In this document: positions 8,961 to 19,936 of the stretch, one piece after another | How the letters are laid out: every line of letters begins with the position of its first letter | Position numbering within the stretch: position 1 is the first letter of the stretch | Assembly: GCA_035771175.1 (NCBI GenBank) | Contig: CM069608.1 | Location: 26,046,519 to 26,110,518 of the forward strand | From: Paratinospora sagittata | Taxonomy: Eukaryota > Streptophyta > Magnoliopsida > Ranunculales > Menispermaceae | Direction of reading: 5' to 3' | Length of the DNA: 64,000 bases | Notes under the pieces: model-generated | Database searches by the model: none | The model's input: the letters and a program-made list of their open reading frames with translations, nothing else | Told to the model about the DNA's origin: nothing | Program-made: the position numbers and the translations under genes

Positions 8961-8965
8961 CTAAT
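8961..8965. repeat. Left TSD of the solo LTR (CTAAT)
   Basis: CTAAT at 8961-8965 is repeated at 11383-11387, exactly outside the solo LTR. Confidence 0.7.
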
Positions 8966-11382
8966 TTTCACGACCCACTATCTGTGACATCATGACCGGC
9001 ACGGAACCACCAGGTATATCCTCCATCGATACACTCGGCATTCCATTAGCCTAAACATAACATGAATCCTAATAAATTCATCCATCTAAACATGATCAAC
9101 AACAATAAATAAAAATATTACATCTCCAAAATTACCAAATACAAAATTCCATAAATCTACAAATTATACAAAACCATACACATCCCATATATGTGTTAAA
9201 TATACATATACTAGGTGTTATCATGTACATAATATCAAAACACAAAAATGTACAACACCTACATCAACAAAATACCAAGGGAGTGCTTCGCAGTCAAGCC
9301 TTCCCTTTTCCTTTCCTATTCAAACCTGAAATGGTAAGGATGAGGTGTAACCTACAACAAGCTCAGTGAATGTCTTCTACAAGTGGCAATATACATGCAT
9401 TTATATAAAACATGGCAAGATCATAAAAAACATTTGAAATAACATGGTAATGAAACAAGATTATATACATGCCAATATAATGCATCATGTCATAACCAAG
9501 ACAATGTATATCATTTTTTAAACATGCCAATGCAATCCTAACACCTCCTGAGCAAGGGCGATCAAAGGCCTGGTGCGTGACACACAGCACCCGATCAGAC
9601 CAAACAATACTCGTATTCTAGTAGGATTTTTGGGGTCGTGCAGCACGTAGGATCAGCCTAAGCTATTCTACCTATACACAAACCATAAAACCCTCTGCCA
9701 GGTCCACAACTGGGGATCACCACTAGACTTACGAGACTTCCTAAAGGAAATCACAGCTAGGAGACCCAATCAAATTGCTAACTCTATAGACTATGCTCAA
9801 ATTCATTTCATGGAACATTAAAACATGCATAACTCTTATAGATATCAATTCAAATTAGTTTATGTAATTCAATGCCACATATAAAAACCAAATGTAAAGG
9901 GACACTCACAACTCGATTGGCTTGGCTTAGACAATCCAATCCGATTAAAGAAAGCACTAGGATGCACCAACACACTCCTAAGCACCACAACCTCCAATTG
10001 GCCTCTTTGGGTTACTTAGATCATTTACAAAACCCTACAAATGACATGGTTCACACAATACTGAAAATCAGCCTTAAAGTGTGTCAAACAACCATGTTTA
10101 ACCTAACTACATATCCAATTAAGATTCTAAAATAGTCAAACCCATGAGCCAATTCCATATTGCTCAATTTAACTATTTAATACTACATTAACCTACATTT
10201 AACCCAATTGAATGTAATAGGTTGATCCAACCACTATACTACAAAGCATTCAATCATAAATAGGGTTAATTAGACTAATTTCATGTCAATTTGATCAATT
10301 GACATCAATTAGGTCAAAATCCCCAAATTTGGGCAAATCCCTAAATTCATTGCAATTTCTCAAATTACATGGCCTAGGCCAAAATTGCACTACACCTAGG
10401 GTTTCCAACCATCAAGATCAGTAAATTGGACCACTATACATCCACATTTACCCATCTAATCAACATACATCACATGCAAATCCAATGGCAAATCCTAAGT
10501 TCAAAATCCTAGGTTTAGATCAATGCACATAACCACTTCAATTTCTTGCTAGAAAGTGGGGTTTTACCATCCATAGGTTCCCAATGGCCTCTAATCATAC
10601 ATATATGACATGCAAAGCCTAACTCCTAAGTGTGTTCTTCCAACACCCTCCACAAATTTCAGAATTCATTTGTGGAATCACATCATTAGGGGTTGTTCTA
10701 GGTTAGGGAAGGCCATTAACATCATAAACAAGCATAAAATAGCCTAAACATGAAAACCCTAGGTCAAGAACCCACCAAATTCGGGATTCATAGAAAACCC
10801 TAGGTCAAAAGAAAGCTTGCAAAACACACATGAAAGAGATAAAAGGAAGAAAATCTGAAAGAAATGCAAACCTTGGAGGATTGTTGGGCAAAAATGCACC
10901 AAAACCCTAATCTTCTCTCTCTTTTCTCCTCTCCCATTCTTTTTCTCTTCTCCAAGCTCTTTTCCCTCTTTACTTAATGTTCTAATGTGCAAATGAAAGG
11001 CAAAGAGGGTATATAGCAAGCCAAGACACAAGTGGGGCCCCCAAAAAGGTCTCATTTTTTGCATTTTACCAAGGTGAAACACGATCAAGGTCCATGAAAC
11101 GCGTTTCAAGGATTTTGTTTTTGGCTTGGAAGCCTTTCGGCCAGTGTGAAACGCATTCCAACACCACTAAAACGTGTTTCAGTTTTTCGCTACACGGTCA
11201 ATACACATCGGAATTTCGCGTATAATATGTCGATTTCTATGTAACTCATTTCTAATATCCTTCTGCCCATTCGAGCACAAGACATGGACCTATGGAATTG
11301 AAACACGTACAAATACACACGCCTATGCGTATCTGGGTACTCTACGGTCAAGATGACATCATCTTAAGGTATGGGCGTTACA
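8966..11382 (-). mobile_element. Solo LTR of a Ty3/gypsy element (2417 bp), inserted in the LINE
   Basis: On the minus strand it starts TGTAACGCCC (11382) and ends GGGTCGTGAAA (8966, the usual terminal CA being mutated). It is flanked by CTAAT on both sides. Joining the flanks restores the LINE reading around the NPNK codons. A minus-strand TATA box (CTATATACC) lies at about 11008-11018, giving a U3 of about 370 bp. No primer binding site or internal region adjoins it, so it arose by recombination between two LTRs. The ORFs in it are fortuitous. Confidence 0.75.
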
Positions 11383-11387
11383 CTAAT
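11383..11387. repeat. Right TSD of the solo LTR (CTAAT)
   Basis: Second copy of the 5-bp duplication. The sequence immediately to the right resumes the interrupted LINE for a short distance. Confidence 0.7.
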
Positions 11388-11419
11388 AAGGTTCATGGTG
11401 TCAGTTCATAAGTTTTAAC

Positions 11420-12175
11420 CACTTAGATTTCTAGGTTTTGAAAAAATGGAAGGTAGAAATCTAGTCGTACCACGACATCACATTTCTAGGTGGGGTTTAA
11501 AATGAAAACTGAAAGTTTAGTTTCTATCGTTCGAAAAACTACTCGTATGATATATAATTTCATAAAAGTTTATGAAGAGTCCATTGGGTAATTTCTCAAA
11601 TTGTATCATTCCTTTGAAACTAGTACGAGCGATAGTATTTCTAAGACATTTCTTTGTGTTGCCTCTTAAATCTACATGTCGTAGAAAATTTCTAATCACT
11701 ATGCTCACCTTTCGCCAGGACCTAGTGATTCTGATTATCTTCCAAGTTCGCATGTCCCATTATGTGGGAACTTGGCGATAAGAGACATGACCAAGTCAAG
11801 GGGATTAGTGTGTGGTCCTTTCGTAGATCCTAGTGAGCAAGACAGTCTACGACTCGTATCTACTAGGTTTCCACGCCCCATACCATGGAGCCATAGCGAT
11901 ACTGGTTGTAGGTCTGTTGTTCAAAATGGATTGTTGCACACAAGGGTCGTAGGCTACCTCAATTCACGGGGTTTATTCAGTATTTGGTGAGTTTGATGTG
12001 TCCCATAACATTGCAAACTCATTAATAATGGGAAAACCGCTCATAACGAGTTCACCTACCAAAGATAGTCAGACACAAGGAAAACAATCATAGGTTATTC
12101 CCTAAGAATTTTGAGTCGGAGATTCGACATGAAATTTTTTTTGTTTTTTTTGTAGGTTCTACAACAAGAGTACAA
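11420..12175 (-). other. Hairpin module from a third copy of the A/E element family
   Basis: Three stem-loops with loops at 11755-11762, 11876-11883 and 12001-12008 (TCCCATTA, CCCCATAC, TCCCATAA on the plus strand), spaced 121 and 125 bp. Stems are strong: CCAAGTTC pairs with GAACTTGG, and TGAGTTTG with CAAACTCA. Arms differ from those of A and E while loops are nearly the same. The orientation is as in A. The flanking 12180-12412 stretch fits the C-terminal part of the extra ORF, which precedes the module in E. Confidence 0.65.
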
Positions 12176-12412
12176 ACTAGAAAATATTGCAAAGATCATA
12201 AAAGTAAAGAGATACTGATAGTTCCATGCTTGGAGAGAAAATTGGTGTGCTCATGATACTATTATAAATACCCACATCCCCCGGTGGCTCACTGCGGAGC
12301 TTAGAGCCCACTAGCGAATCTTGCCCTTGTTGCGATGACTGGCCCATGTCACTCGTGTTGGGGTACTGAAGAGTAGCCCCTATCGTTGGAACGTTGTATG
12401 CACCAAGCCGTT
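12176..12412 (-). pseudogene. Remnant of the C-terminal part of an A/E-type extra ORF
   Basis: An open minus-strand frame of about 85 codons, rich in Gln, Ser and Pro (MGQSSQQGQD, then FSPSMEL), ends just before the hairpin module. Element E has a comparable Gln/Pro/Ser-rich tail (MGQSTHQPPMGQS) in the same place, so I take this as the decayed equivalent. The Athila LTR starts immediately to its right and interrupts it. Weak sequence support; position is the main argument. Confidence 0.4.
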
Positions 12413-13773
12413 TGTTGCGAAATAATTGCAAGTGCACAATATTGTTAACAAGTAATATAATGATGAATAGAACATCGTTCCCTCAAAGATTTGTAACTAT
12501 TTTCTAGTTAATTACTAAAATTATTTCAACCTAATCTTATCTAAACAAATATTAAAATTACTATGAAACAAATAAAAAGAATGAAATTGCACTAAATAAA
12601 TTTAAAATTCAATAAATCAATTATATCAAAACCTAGATTTCCTATTTTTCCTCACACTTCACCTGGATCTATTTATTTTTATTTTAATAAATTAATTAAT
12701 TTGAGTTGTTAATGAAGAGCCCTATTTTATTTACAAGCCTCTTTCTATGGTCAAGTAAAAATATCTTGTCTAATTAAATCGCTATATTCCAATGTGAATT
12801 AAATTAAAACAAAATTCATTAAAATCAAACTCTCTTAATGGTTACATATGTCATGCAAGTATATTCCTATCTTACATGAACTCATGGTTTCCACATTTTG
12901 ATCATATGTCACTTTAATCAAGTTCTAAATCTAAAATTCCTTTCCCAAGTTCATCTAGATCTAACAAATTAATCTAATTAATGGTTGGTTAATTAGAAGC
13001 AATAAGCATAGATTATAGCAAACAACTCAAAATTAACTATAAACATCTAAAATTAAAATTAATAAATCCAAGGGTACATGTGAGTTCCAATCGTAAAACT
13101 AGAAACTAATCTACTCCATGATAAAAAATAAAAAAAACATCAAATCTGTAAGGTTCAACATCATAGAAAAATTAAATACAAGAGAAAAGAATGAAAAACT
13201 CATAAACTTCCACCAACGCGTGTATTGGCTTCGACTTCTTTGCGTTCCTTCATCTCTTGCACTTTTTTTTCTATTTTTTTCTCACTTTGATGTGCTTCAA
13301 AATCCTCTCATATTGTTGTATTTAAATTTATGAAGAAGTTAAAAAAAAATGCATCCAATTCAAAGTTAAATTGGTCAAAATATGAGAGAAAAACCCAAAC
13401 GTGTAAAGGTGCCACAACGCCACTGTTGGGCGCTGCAGTTCCCAAAACATGTTATTTCTGCATTTTTAGCAAGGTGTGTGGCGTTGCAACGCCGCAGCGC
13501 CCAGAATTTTGGGTTGTGCAATTTTCCTTCATTTTTACATCGTTTGCTTGCCTTTTCGCACATAGTTTTGATTTGTTTCTTCTCTCATCTTCTTAGGCAC
13601 TTGTTCATCACTTTTATGTCACTTTAAAATCATCTTAAAACATACAAAATTAATCACGAACTAAGTGTTAGACTCATCAAAACATGTACCTAAAGTAACA
13701 TATAAAAATGTAAAATCAAAATAAACTATACCAAAATTATGACATAAAATATAGGTAAAAACCCTACTTATCA
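12413..13773 (-). repeat. LTR of an Athila-type element (1361 bp)
   Basis: Plus-strand ends are TGTTGCGAAA (12413) and ...CTTATCA (13773), immediately followed by AAATACCCCCAAACTAAGG, the complement of a polypurine tract. This is therefore the 3' LTR of a minus-strand element. It is related to the LTRs of element D (similar start with a GCAAG(T/C)GCAC string and the same tract). It contains the GC-rich motif seen in other Athila LTRs here (CACAACGCCACTG...GCCGCAGCGCCC, 13410-13510). Confidence 0.75.
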
Positions 13774-14430
13774 AATACCCCCAAACTAAGGACTTTGATC
13801 GTATAGAGCAAAGGGAAAACAAACCTAAAACACACCATACTACCATATTTTAGAACAAACAAAAATTTGGCTTGAAACGAATGGACATAACATGGCCTCA
13901 AAGATTGCATGAAAGATAATAACTTCTAAGAAAATTTTGAAAGTATGAAAGATGCCTAGAATTTCAATTTGACTCCAACCATGCCTCACCTTTGATTCTT
14001 AAAAATGTAAATACATAATCACTCACATTAAACCACTTATATATCATATAGATAAATACAAGCAAGTGAAAAGCACATGATCTCAAAATTTATTTTGAAA
14101 TTACTCCATAAGCAGATCTGTCGCAACCCCCTCCCTTAATGTAGATTTCATACTACTAGGAATCAATAGGACTTCTATAGGTTGAAATGTAAGGCTAGGG
14201 TGAAAGGTATGATAAAAACACGTAATAATTAGGCTCAAAACACCCTAAACATCTTTGATTATCTCCAACACATTACATCGAACCATAACCAATATAGCAC
14301 ATATACCCAAACCGAATTTTGAACTTTAACAACTCTCTCATTATTTTGCTTTCATTCTTTCTCTTTTTTTCTTTTCATCCTATTTCTATATCTTTTTTCT
14401 TTTTCTTTTTCATTTGAAGAACTACTACAC
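13774..14430 (-). mobile_element. 3' internal fragment of the same Athila element
   Basis: Directly after the polypurine tract the sequence parallels 19937-20560 of element D (GAGCAAAGGGAAAACAAA, ACATGGCCTC, TTTGATTCTTA). This is the untranslated 3' part of Athila elements. The similarity fades near 14430, where another element begins; gag, pol and the 5' LTR are absent. Confidence 0.65.
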
Positions 14431-14871
14431 TCGCATATTGGTGAGAGAATCACTCAGAATGGTACAGTTTTGGACCCTCATATTGGAATAAAAAGACTTG
14501 ACCGAGGTTTTAAAAACATACCCGTCAAGTTCAATAATAGGGGTCCATTTTAAAGCATCGAGCTTGTCGCGACAAGTGGTCAGAACTCACTAGGCAAATC
14601 CACCAACCGTCCAATTATGATGCGGCACGTAGTGATGGCCTCCCGTCGTTCATCATTTGAAGGTTGCTTCTTACACCGCTTCAGTCTTGCTCTTTGCTCC
14701 ATTTTGAGAAAAAAAAAATGGAAGAGAGGGTGAGGAGAGGTCTCCCCCTCCCTCACCCTTCTTATTGGCGTCTCCCCTTTGGGCGACATTCCCCATAATT
14801 CAATTTAAAAAAAAATAAATTTGAAGACTATGTAGGTCGTTAGATAGTGCGCTCTGATACCAAAAATATTG
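14431..14871 (-). mobile_element. 5' internal fragment of gypsy element F with primer binding site
   Basis: A minus-strand fragment that follows a 5' LTR (14872 onward). GGTATCAGAGCGC on the minus strand (about 14849-14861) is the primer binding site. Downstream (14580-14800) is an open frame with no recognisable domain, possibly gag leader. The remainder was lost, probably when the Athila piece arrived. Confidence 0.5.
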
Positions 14872-15429
14872 TCACACCCCGCTGGTATGCTGGTCGGGCC
14901 ATATACACCGAAATTCAATGCCCACGAGATGTGGTGTGGCAATATGTCATGTACACAGAAACACAAATATCCAAGAGCCATTTTTTAAGTAAATATATAT
15001 ATGTATATAAGAGGTCCTTCTAAAAGGTGTTAAATATTACATTTTTGGGCGGGATACAAAACAGAAGGGCAAGAAGACTATGCCCCTAAAAAGAAAGAAA
15101 ACAAAAAAGACCAAAAAGAGGACAAGGCGGACTCCATCGCCTCTAGTGGGGACCTACTAGAAGAACAAAAATATAAGTTCCTAGGCGAGAGAGGGTTGGC
15201 AGTCGCCCCCTAAATAAGTCCATCCTAACCCATCTTAGATCCCTAGAAAGATTAGCAACGGGGTAAACACAAAGCTCAGTGGATCAAGCAAGTTAACATA
15301 GCTTATTTAAACAATAATAAATATGAAACATTAATCATCAAGCAAGTTACACCACAACAAGTACAATCAAGCATCTAGTGGCGACAACCCAACCTTATGG
15401 CCCAAAGCATACAACAACTGGACAAACTA
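14872..15429 (-). repeat. Partial LTR of element F
   Basis: Begins TGTCACACCCCGC on the plus strand, i.e. ends GCGGGGTGTGACA in element orientation, very like the A/E LTR ends. It also shares the CTCAGTGGATCAAG stretch (about 15281) with the AAGCTCACTGAGC region of that class. The outer part is cut off by element C's LTR at about 15430. Confidence 0.5.
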
Positions 15430-16322
15430 TGTAATATTATAAAAATCCGCAACCTTAGAATCTTACAAAGAAACAGCTAGAGTAGGAAATACTAGAAAAA
15501 AAGTTTAAGGGAAAAAATAATAAATTTACATAATTTGTAATTATAATTAAAGTTCGAGGGCAATTTGGTAAATATTTGAAAAGTTTGAGGGCAAAATGGT
15601 AAATTTACATTATGAGTGCAACAAGGGTAAAGTGGTAATATTGCACCAAGGGCAGAATGATAAATTTACACCAAGGGTTAAATGGTAAAATTACACTTGA
15701 GGGCAAAATGGTAAAATTGCCTATTTGTAATTATTCTCACCGGTCAGGGGAAAAATAGGGACATAAAATTTTGAATCCCTATAAATAGGGGCTAAAGGTT
15801 AGTTAAAATCATATTTCAGTTTAACTCTCTGAAATTCCAATAAGAAGAAAGTATGAAGAAATTGCCGCGGGTATAACAATAAGGAGATTATAGCAAATTT
15901 AAGGTGGGAATGATTCTTTAAGTTTTTTTTCTTTATGCATTTCTTTAGTTATGTATTATTTGTATTCTGTTGTATTGTGTAAGCATGATAATTGAGTGTT
16001 ACTTGACCCACGCTGAGAGCTAAATGCAACCAGAAAAGTTATATCTTATGTAGATATATCCTATGCTGGCAAATTCATTATTATCATTAATAGTCATACT
16101 ATTGAATTGATTGTTTTGCTTGTAATACTGTGATGAATAGTTTAATATATGTACTAACGTTTTGTATAAAGCGTAGGGACTTCAGGAAGATCCATTGAAC
16201 TTTTAACTCACTCTCTTACTATCTCTCAAGAAATTAGTCATGTTGCACATGGGAGACGCTGTTGGTAGGGAAGCAAAAAAGAAGAAGCAAGAAGATGCGG
16301 CGTGGACGTTGGAAGTCGTTAA

Positions 16323-16382
<60 letters not shown>

Positions 16383-16631
16383 GAAATAGAATCAATAAAA
16401 TGAGAGGTCGCGGGCTTGCATAATAAGTGGCTCCAACAACCATGTAATTATGTTTGATATATATATATATATGTAAATGAGAAGTTTAATAAAGAGAAGT
16501 TTTTAAAACATTTGTATAATTATGCACCCAATTTGTGTGACATAATTTTGACATTTTCATTGCTTACATTTGGATCATAAGAATATAAGTAGGAAAAGAA
16601 AAAAGAAAGGTATACAAATTGGGGTGTTATA
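15430..16631 (+). repeat. 5' LTR of element C
   Basis: Start TGTAATATTATAAAA resembles the TGTAATA start of A and E; the end GGGGTGTTATA resembles GGGGTGTAACA. Inside are five or so units of GGGCAAAATGGTAAA-type repeats (about 15545-15720), a strong TATA box CCCTATAAATAGGGG (about 15778-15792), and a microsatellite (16318-16380). Ends are approximate, since the 3' LTR is not available for comparison and no TSD can be tested. Confidence 0.55.
16318..16380. repeat. (ATT)n(AT)n microsatellite
   Basis: About ten ATT units followed by a run of AT dinucleotides. A shorter (AT)n lies at 16457-16472. Confidence 0.9.
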
Positions 16632-18107
16632 ATTAAAATTGTATCAGTGCTAAACGGTCTTTGCATGGGAACGGACACACCTGGGCAACAGACAAGTGCG
16701 ACGAAACGTGACAATCTTGCAACATTGAAAGTCTTTCGCACCAAAAAGTTATGAACGCTAAAATCGTAGTGTAATAACTTCTTGGTCAAGTATCGGAGAA
16801 ATGGTGAGTGACATACTATTATGGATGTATCTCACGACTATAAAGATGTGTTAGAATAATTGGGGTAGAATGTTAGTAGAAGTTTGGTGGTAGAAAAGAT
16901 TAGAGAAAGTAAAAACTTTAAAACAAACGTTAGAAATAAGAAGAGATTGGAGAAGATGAGCTCTAGGGTTGCCGCTGGAGATGCTAGAAAGACAAAGAAG
17001 AAGGCACGGTAAAGGGTGACGAAGAAGGCACTGGAGAAGAGGAGACGGTGAAAGGGGAGCGGCACTGTAAATGAGGAGACGAAGATGGCGCTGAAGAGAT
17101 AAAAAAAACAAAAAAATTAAACTTTCGTGGCTGGGGTTAAAACCCACCATGTAGCTGGGTTTTACCGCCCCAACCACTGCTGGCAGCAACCCAGCCACGG
17201 GTTGGGTACTGTCCCAGCCCGTGACCAGGACCACATGTGTGGCCAAATGGTCACACACGTGGAGCATATAAAAAAAATAGAAAAAGAAAAGAAAAGAAAA
17301 GAAATAGGTATATATATATATAAATATGTATCTTCCTTTTCTTTAAGGATTATATATATTTACATATGGTTATAAACTTATATGTATATATCTATATATA
17401 TACATTTATAGTTTCAAACATATAATACAGGTTTAAACCACACAAGTGGTACTTAAAATAAACAATATTATTATTAGTCTTAATACATATATTTACCAAA
17501 ACACGACAAACAAACGAAGGAAATAAATAAAAGGAACAAAGGGAACCATGCAAGATTGATATAGCTCCCAATCAGAAAAACTTAAATTTCAACTTTATTA
17601 GTATAAGTACATATTTTCTATCTTGTACTGTTATGTACAACCATGAAAATGAGAATTAAGTGAATTAAAGATTTCAGTTTTGACCATACTCTGGGTGGAA
17701 TAAGACATTCAGAATATGTATTGGAATTAGAATATGAGGAACGAAACTTATGTGACCCTGGATGGTAAGTAGTGGAAAAAGTGAGTTATAATTTGTATCA
17801 TCTACCTCAACGGAACGGGACAGATGAGTTGGAAGGATACTTTTATACCTTAGTTTTACCACTTACTTACAGATTAGGTAATGCTGTATAATGTTGTATA
17901 CCAATAGAGTACCAATTTGATCTAACTTACTGAGGGAAAGATTTCAACAAAGAAAATATTTTGCAAATACCTTAAAAATGTTTTAAAGGAAAAATGAATT
18001 TTCAACACTAAGAAAGGAAAACTCCAAGACCCAAAACCTAGAACTTAGGTGGAAACCTAAATAGATAAATGAGGATTTAATTTGAGTATTATTGATTTTC
18101 AAACAAA
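16632..18107 (+). other. Leader region of element C
   Basis: A degraded primer site, ATTGTATCAGTGC, lies at about 16638-16650. The rest is non-coding: a GC-rich stretch with inverted repeats (17127-17220), an AAAAG run (17278-17304), and TATATA-rich sequence (17305-17480) like the leader of E. No extra ORF like that of E is recognisable. The long minus-strand open frame at 16851-17267 overlaps the inverted repeats and has no known domain. Confidence 0.5.
17127..17220. repeat. GC-rich inverted repeats in the leader of C
   Basis: GTGGCTGGGGTT (17127-17138) pairs with AACCCAGCCAC (17188-17198) with one bulged base. A second, tight hairpin follows: GGGTTGGG...CCCAGCCC (about 17199-17220). The base composition is unlike the surrounding AT-rich DNA. 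Confidence 0.6.
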
Positions 18108-18155
18108 ATGTCTACACAGACAAGAAGTCAAGGTAGAGCTGGACAAAAAACTACT
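18108..18155 (+). pseudogene. Start of the gag ORF of element C, cut by element G
   Basis: ATG at 18108 begins a basic N-terminus (MSTQTRSQGRAGQKTT). The frame is interrupted by the G LTR at 18156 and resumes at 34034. The gag of E also begins with a short basic stretch (MKTRKRGRPR, 39110). Confidence 0.5.
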
Positions 18156-18468
18156 TGTTGGCCCGGGTATGTCCAAGAGGGGAGGTGAATTGGACATTTA
18201 GATAATTAAAATTAATCCAATGACAAATAATAAAATGCAAAAAAATAAATCAATTGACACAATCGATTTATAGTAGTTCGACTATTTGTCTACCTCTACT
18301 ACCTAACCTCATCAGTTATGATTTTCAAACCTCTTCACTAAGGGATTCTCTTATGGGTGAAAATCAAATCGTTACAACTTTTTCTCAACTTCTAGGTGTG
18401 AGAATCACTGTTACACTGCTCAACTTACAGGCTTGAGACCAACCTACACCTCTCGACTTACAGGCTAG
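18156..18468 (-). repeat. 3' LTR remnant of element G
   Basis: Matches 32209-32520 (TGTTGGCCC(G/A)GGTA onward to CTCGACTTACAGGCTAGA). The other 1.5 kb of the LTR is missing; the break at 18468 joins directly to internal sequence, so a deletion removed the outer part. Confidence 0.75.
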
Positions 18469-18545
18469 ATGAAGGTAGAGATTTCATGGCTACCAATTTT
18501 TTATCCATTTGCTGCATCACTTGCCCTAGTAGTTATGTTGCTTGG
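18469..18545 (-). pseudogene. C-terminal tail of the G ORF, left of Athila element D
   Basis: Continues the ORF that ends at 28412, with the target CTTGG duplicated at 18541-18545 and 28412-28416. It contains a stop at the junction and then reads QMDKKLVAMKSLP. Confidence 0.5.
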
Positions 18546-19936
18546 TGTTCGTGAATTTATCGCAAGCGCACGACAGTCAAGTTATAATATACCGACAGTG
18601 AGTCAGGTTATCGTATCCACAGGGATAGTTTACTTTACCAATTACCATTTTTACTAATTTCTAACTTTATCTTGCTAATCAAATGGTAGAGTTTCAATAA
18701 TTAAAAGGCAATTTAAATTTAAATCAAACGAATAGAATATGGGAGATATAAAGGATATATGAGAATATCTAGAGACTTGACTTCATCTAACCTTCAATCA
18801 TATAACTTAGATACGCTTATTATCAAATCAATTTCCTAGTCTATAGGTCACAATCCGCACGTCTCTAATTCCCTCTCTCAAGTGCCAAAGTAGAACGTAT
18901 CATCAAGAACAGGATTCGATCTCTCAATAAAGCCCTAATTCTCAATAACCCATTAAGTTTCGTGATTTTCCTACAACCTCATGAAACCTTGTAAACCTCT
19001 CGATTCTACAACTATTTCACGTCATAATTCCCCTTATCCAACCTAGAAAATCCTCTCTCGAGTGTTGCCTTCCAAGTCTAGGTTCATTCGATTTGTGGCT
19101 AATAAACCATAAGCATTAAGTGCATGGAATCATAAATAAACTATGGAGATTTCATTAGTAATAAGCTAAATCTAAAATTAAACCATGACGTTCAGGTTAG
19201 GATCCATCTCCTCTCTAGAACAATAAATTAGTTCATATTTTGAATGATAAAACTCAAAATATGGAGAAAAACTCTAAAGTAAACAAAATATCAAACTTTA
19301 GAACTTGGAACTTGAATCTTTTTCCTAGAAGGTTGAGTCTTCGCGTTCTTCCTCTTCAAGCCGTCTTGTTCTCTTCTCCAATGTGTTCTCCTCCAAAAGC
19401 CCTCAAATTTGATATATTATCTGGCCCATAAGTCGTCCCGAAACATAATTAAGAAAGTATAGAAATTCGTCCAACTCGCAAAAGGGGTGCCCAGCACAGT
19501 GGCGCTCCAATAGATTTTTCCAGCACTGCGGGTAGCGCCGTGGCGCCCAGTCCCTCATCATTTTAGTACATTCAGCGTCGCCAGTTGCGCCGCGACGCCC
19601 AGAACCTCAACTATTGAGCCTGATTCGTGGACTTAGCCAATTTTTGCCTCTTTTCTGCTTAGCCTTTGCCACTTATTGTACATGTTCCTCTCATCCAAAT
19701 TCATGACTAATGCATCCAAACAACTATAAGAAAAAGCAGATTAAATTAATAACTCACTCAAATATAAAATTAAATCAAATTTATTAACTAATCAACTAAA
19801 ATAATGCATAAAAACCAAATTATTCCTAAACTAACAAATATATTAAAACTAACATAAACCTATCAAACTAATGCATGAACTGTCCTAAAATATACCTAAA
19901 ACATGCTCTATAACCTATCTAAAATTGCAACTATCA
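18546..19936 (-). repeat. 3' LTR of Athila element D
   Basis: TGTTCGTGAATTTATCGCAA at 18546 and ...AACTATCA at 19936. Nearly the same as 27025-28411. Contains GC-rich GCGCCGTGGCGCC-type motifs (19487-19610). Confidence 0.9.

Noticed and set aside
10759..11109. 116-codon minus-strand frame
   Set aside because: Lies inside a solo LTR across its TATA box; no domain.
16318..16380. AT-rich palindromic stretch as a MITE or origin
   Set aside because: Simple (ATT)n(AT)n microsatellite without terminal repeats or TSD.
16851..17267. 138-codon minus-strand frame, Leu/Phe/Ser-rich
   Set aside because: Overlaps GC-rich inverted repeats and a purine-rich stretch in the leader of C; no known domain and no homologue in E.
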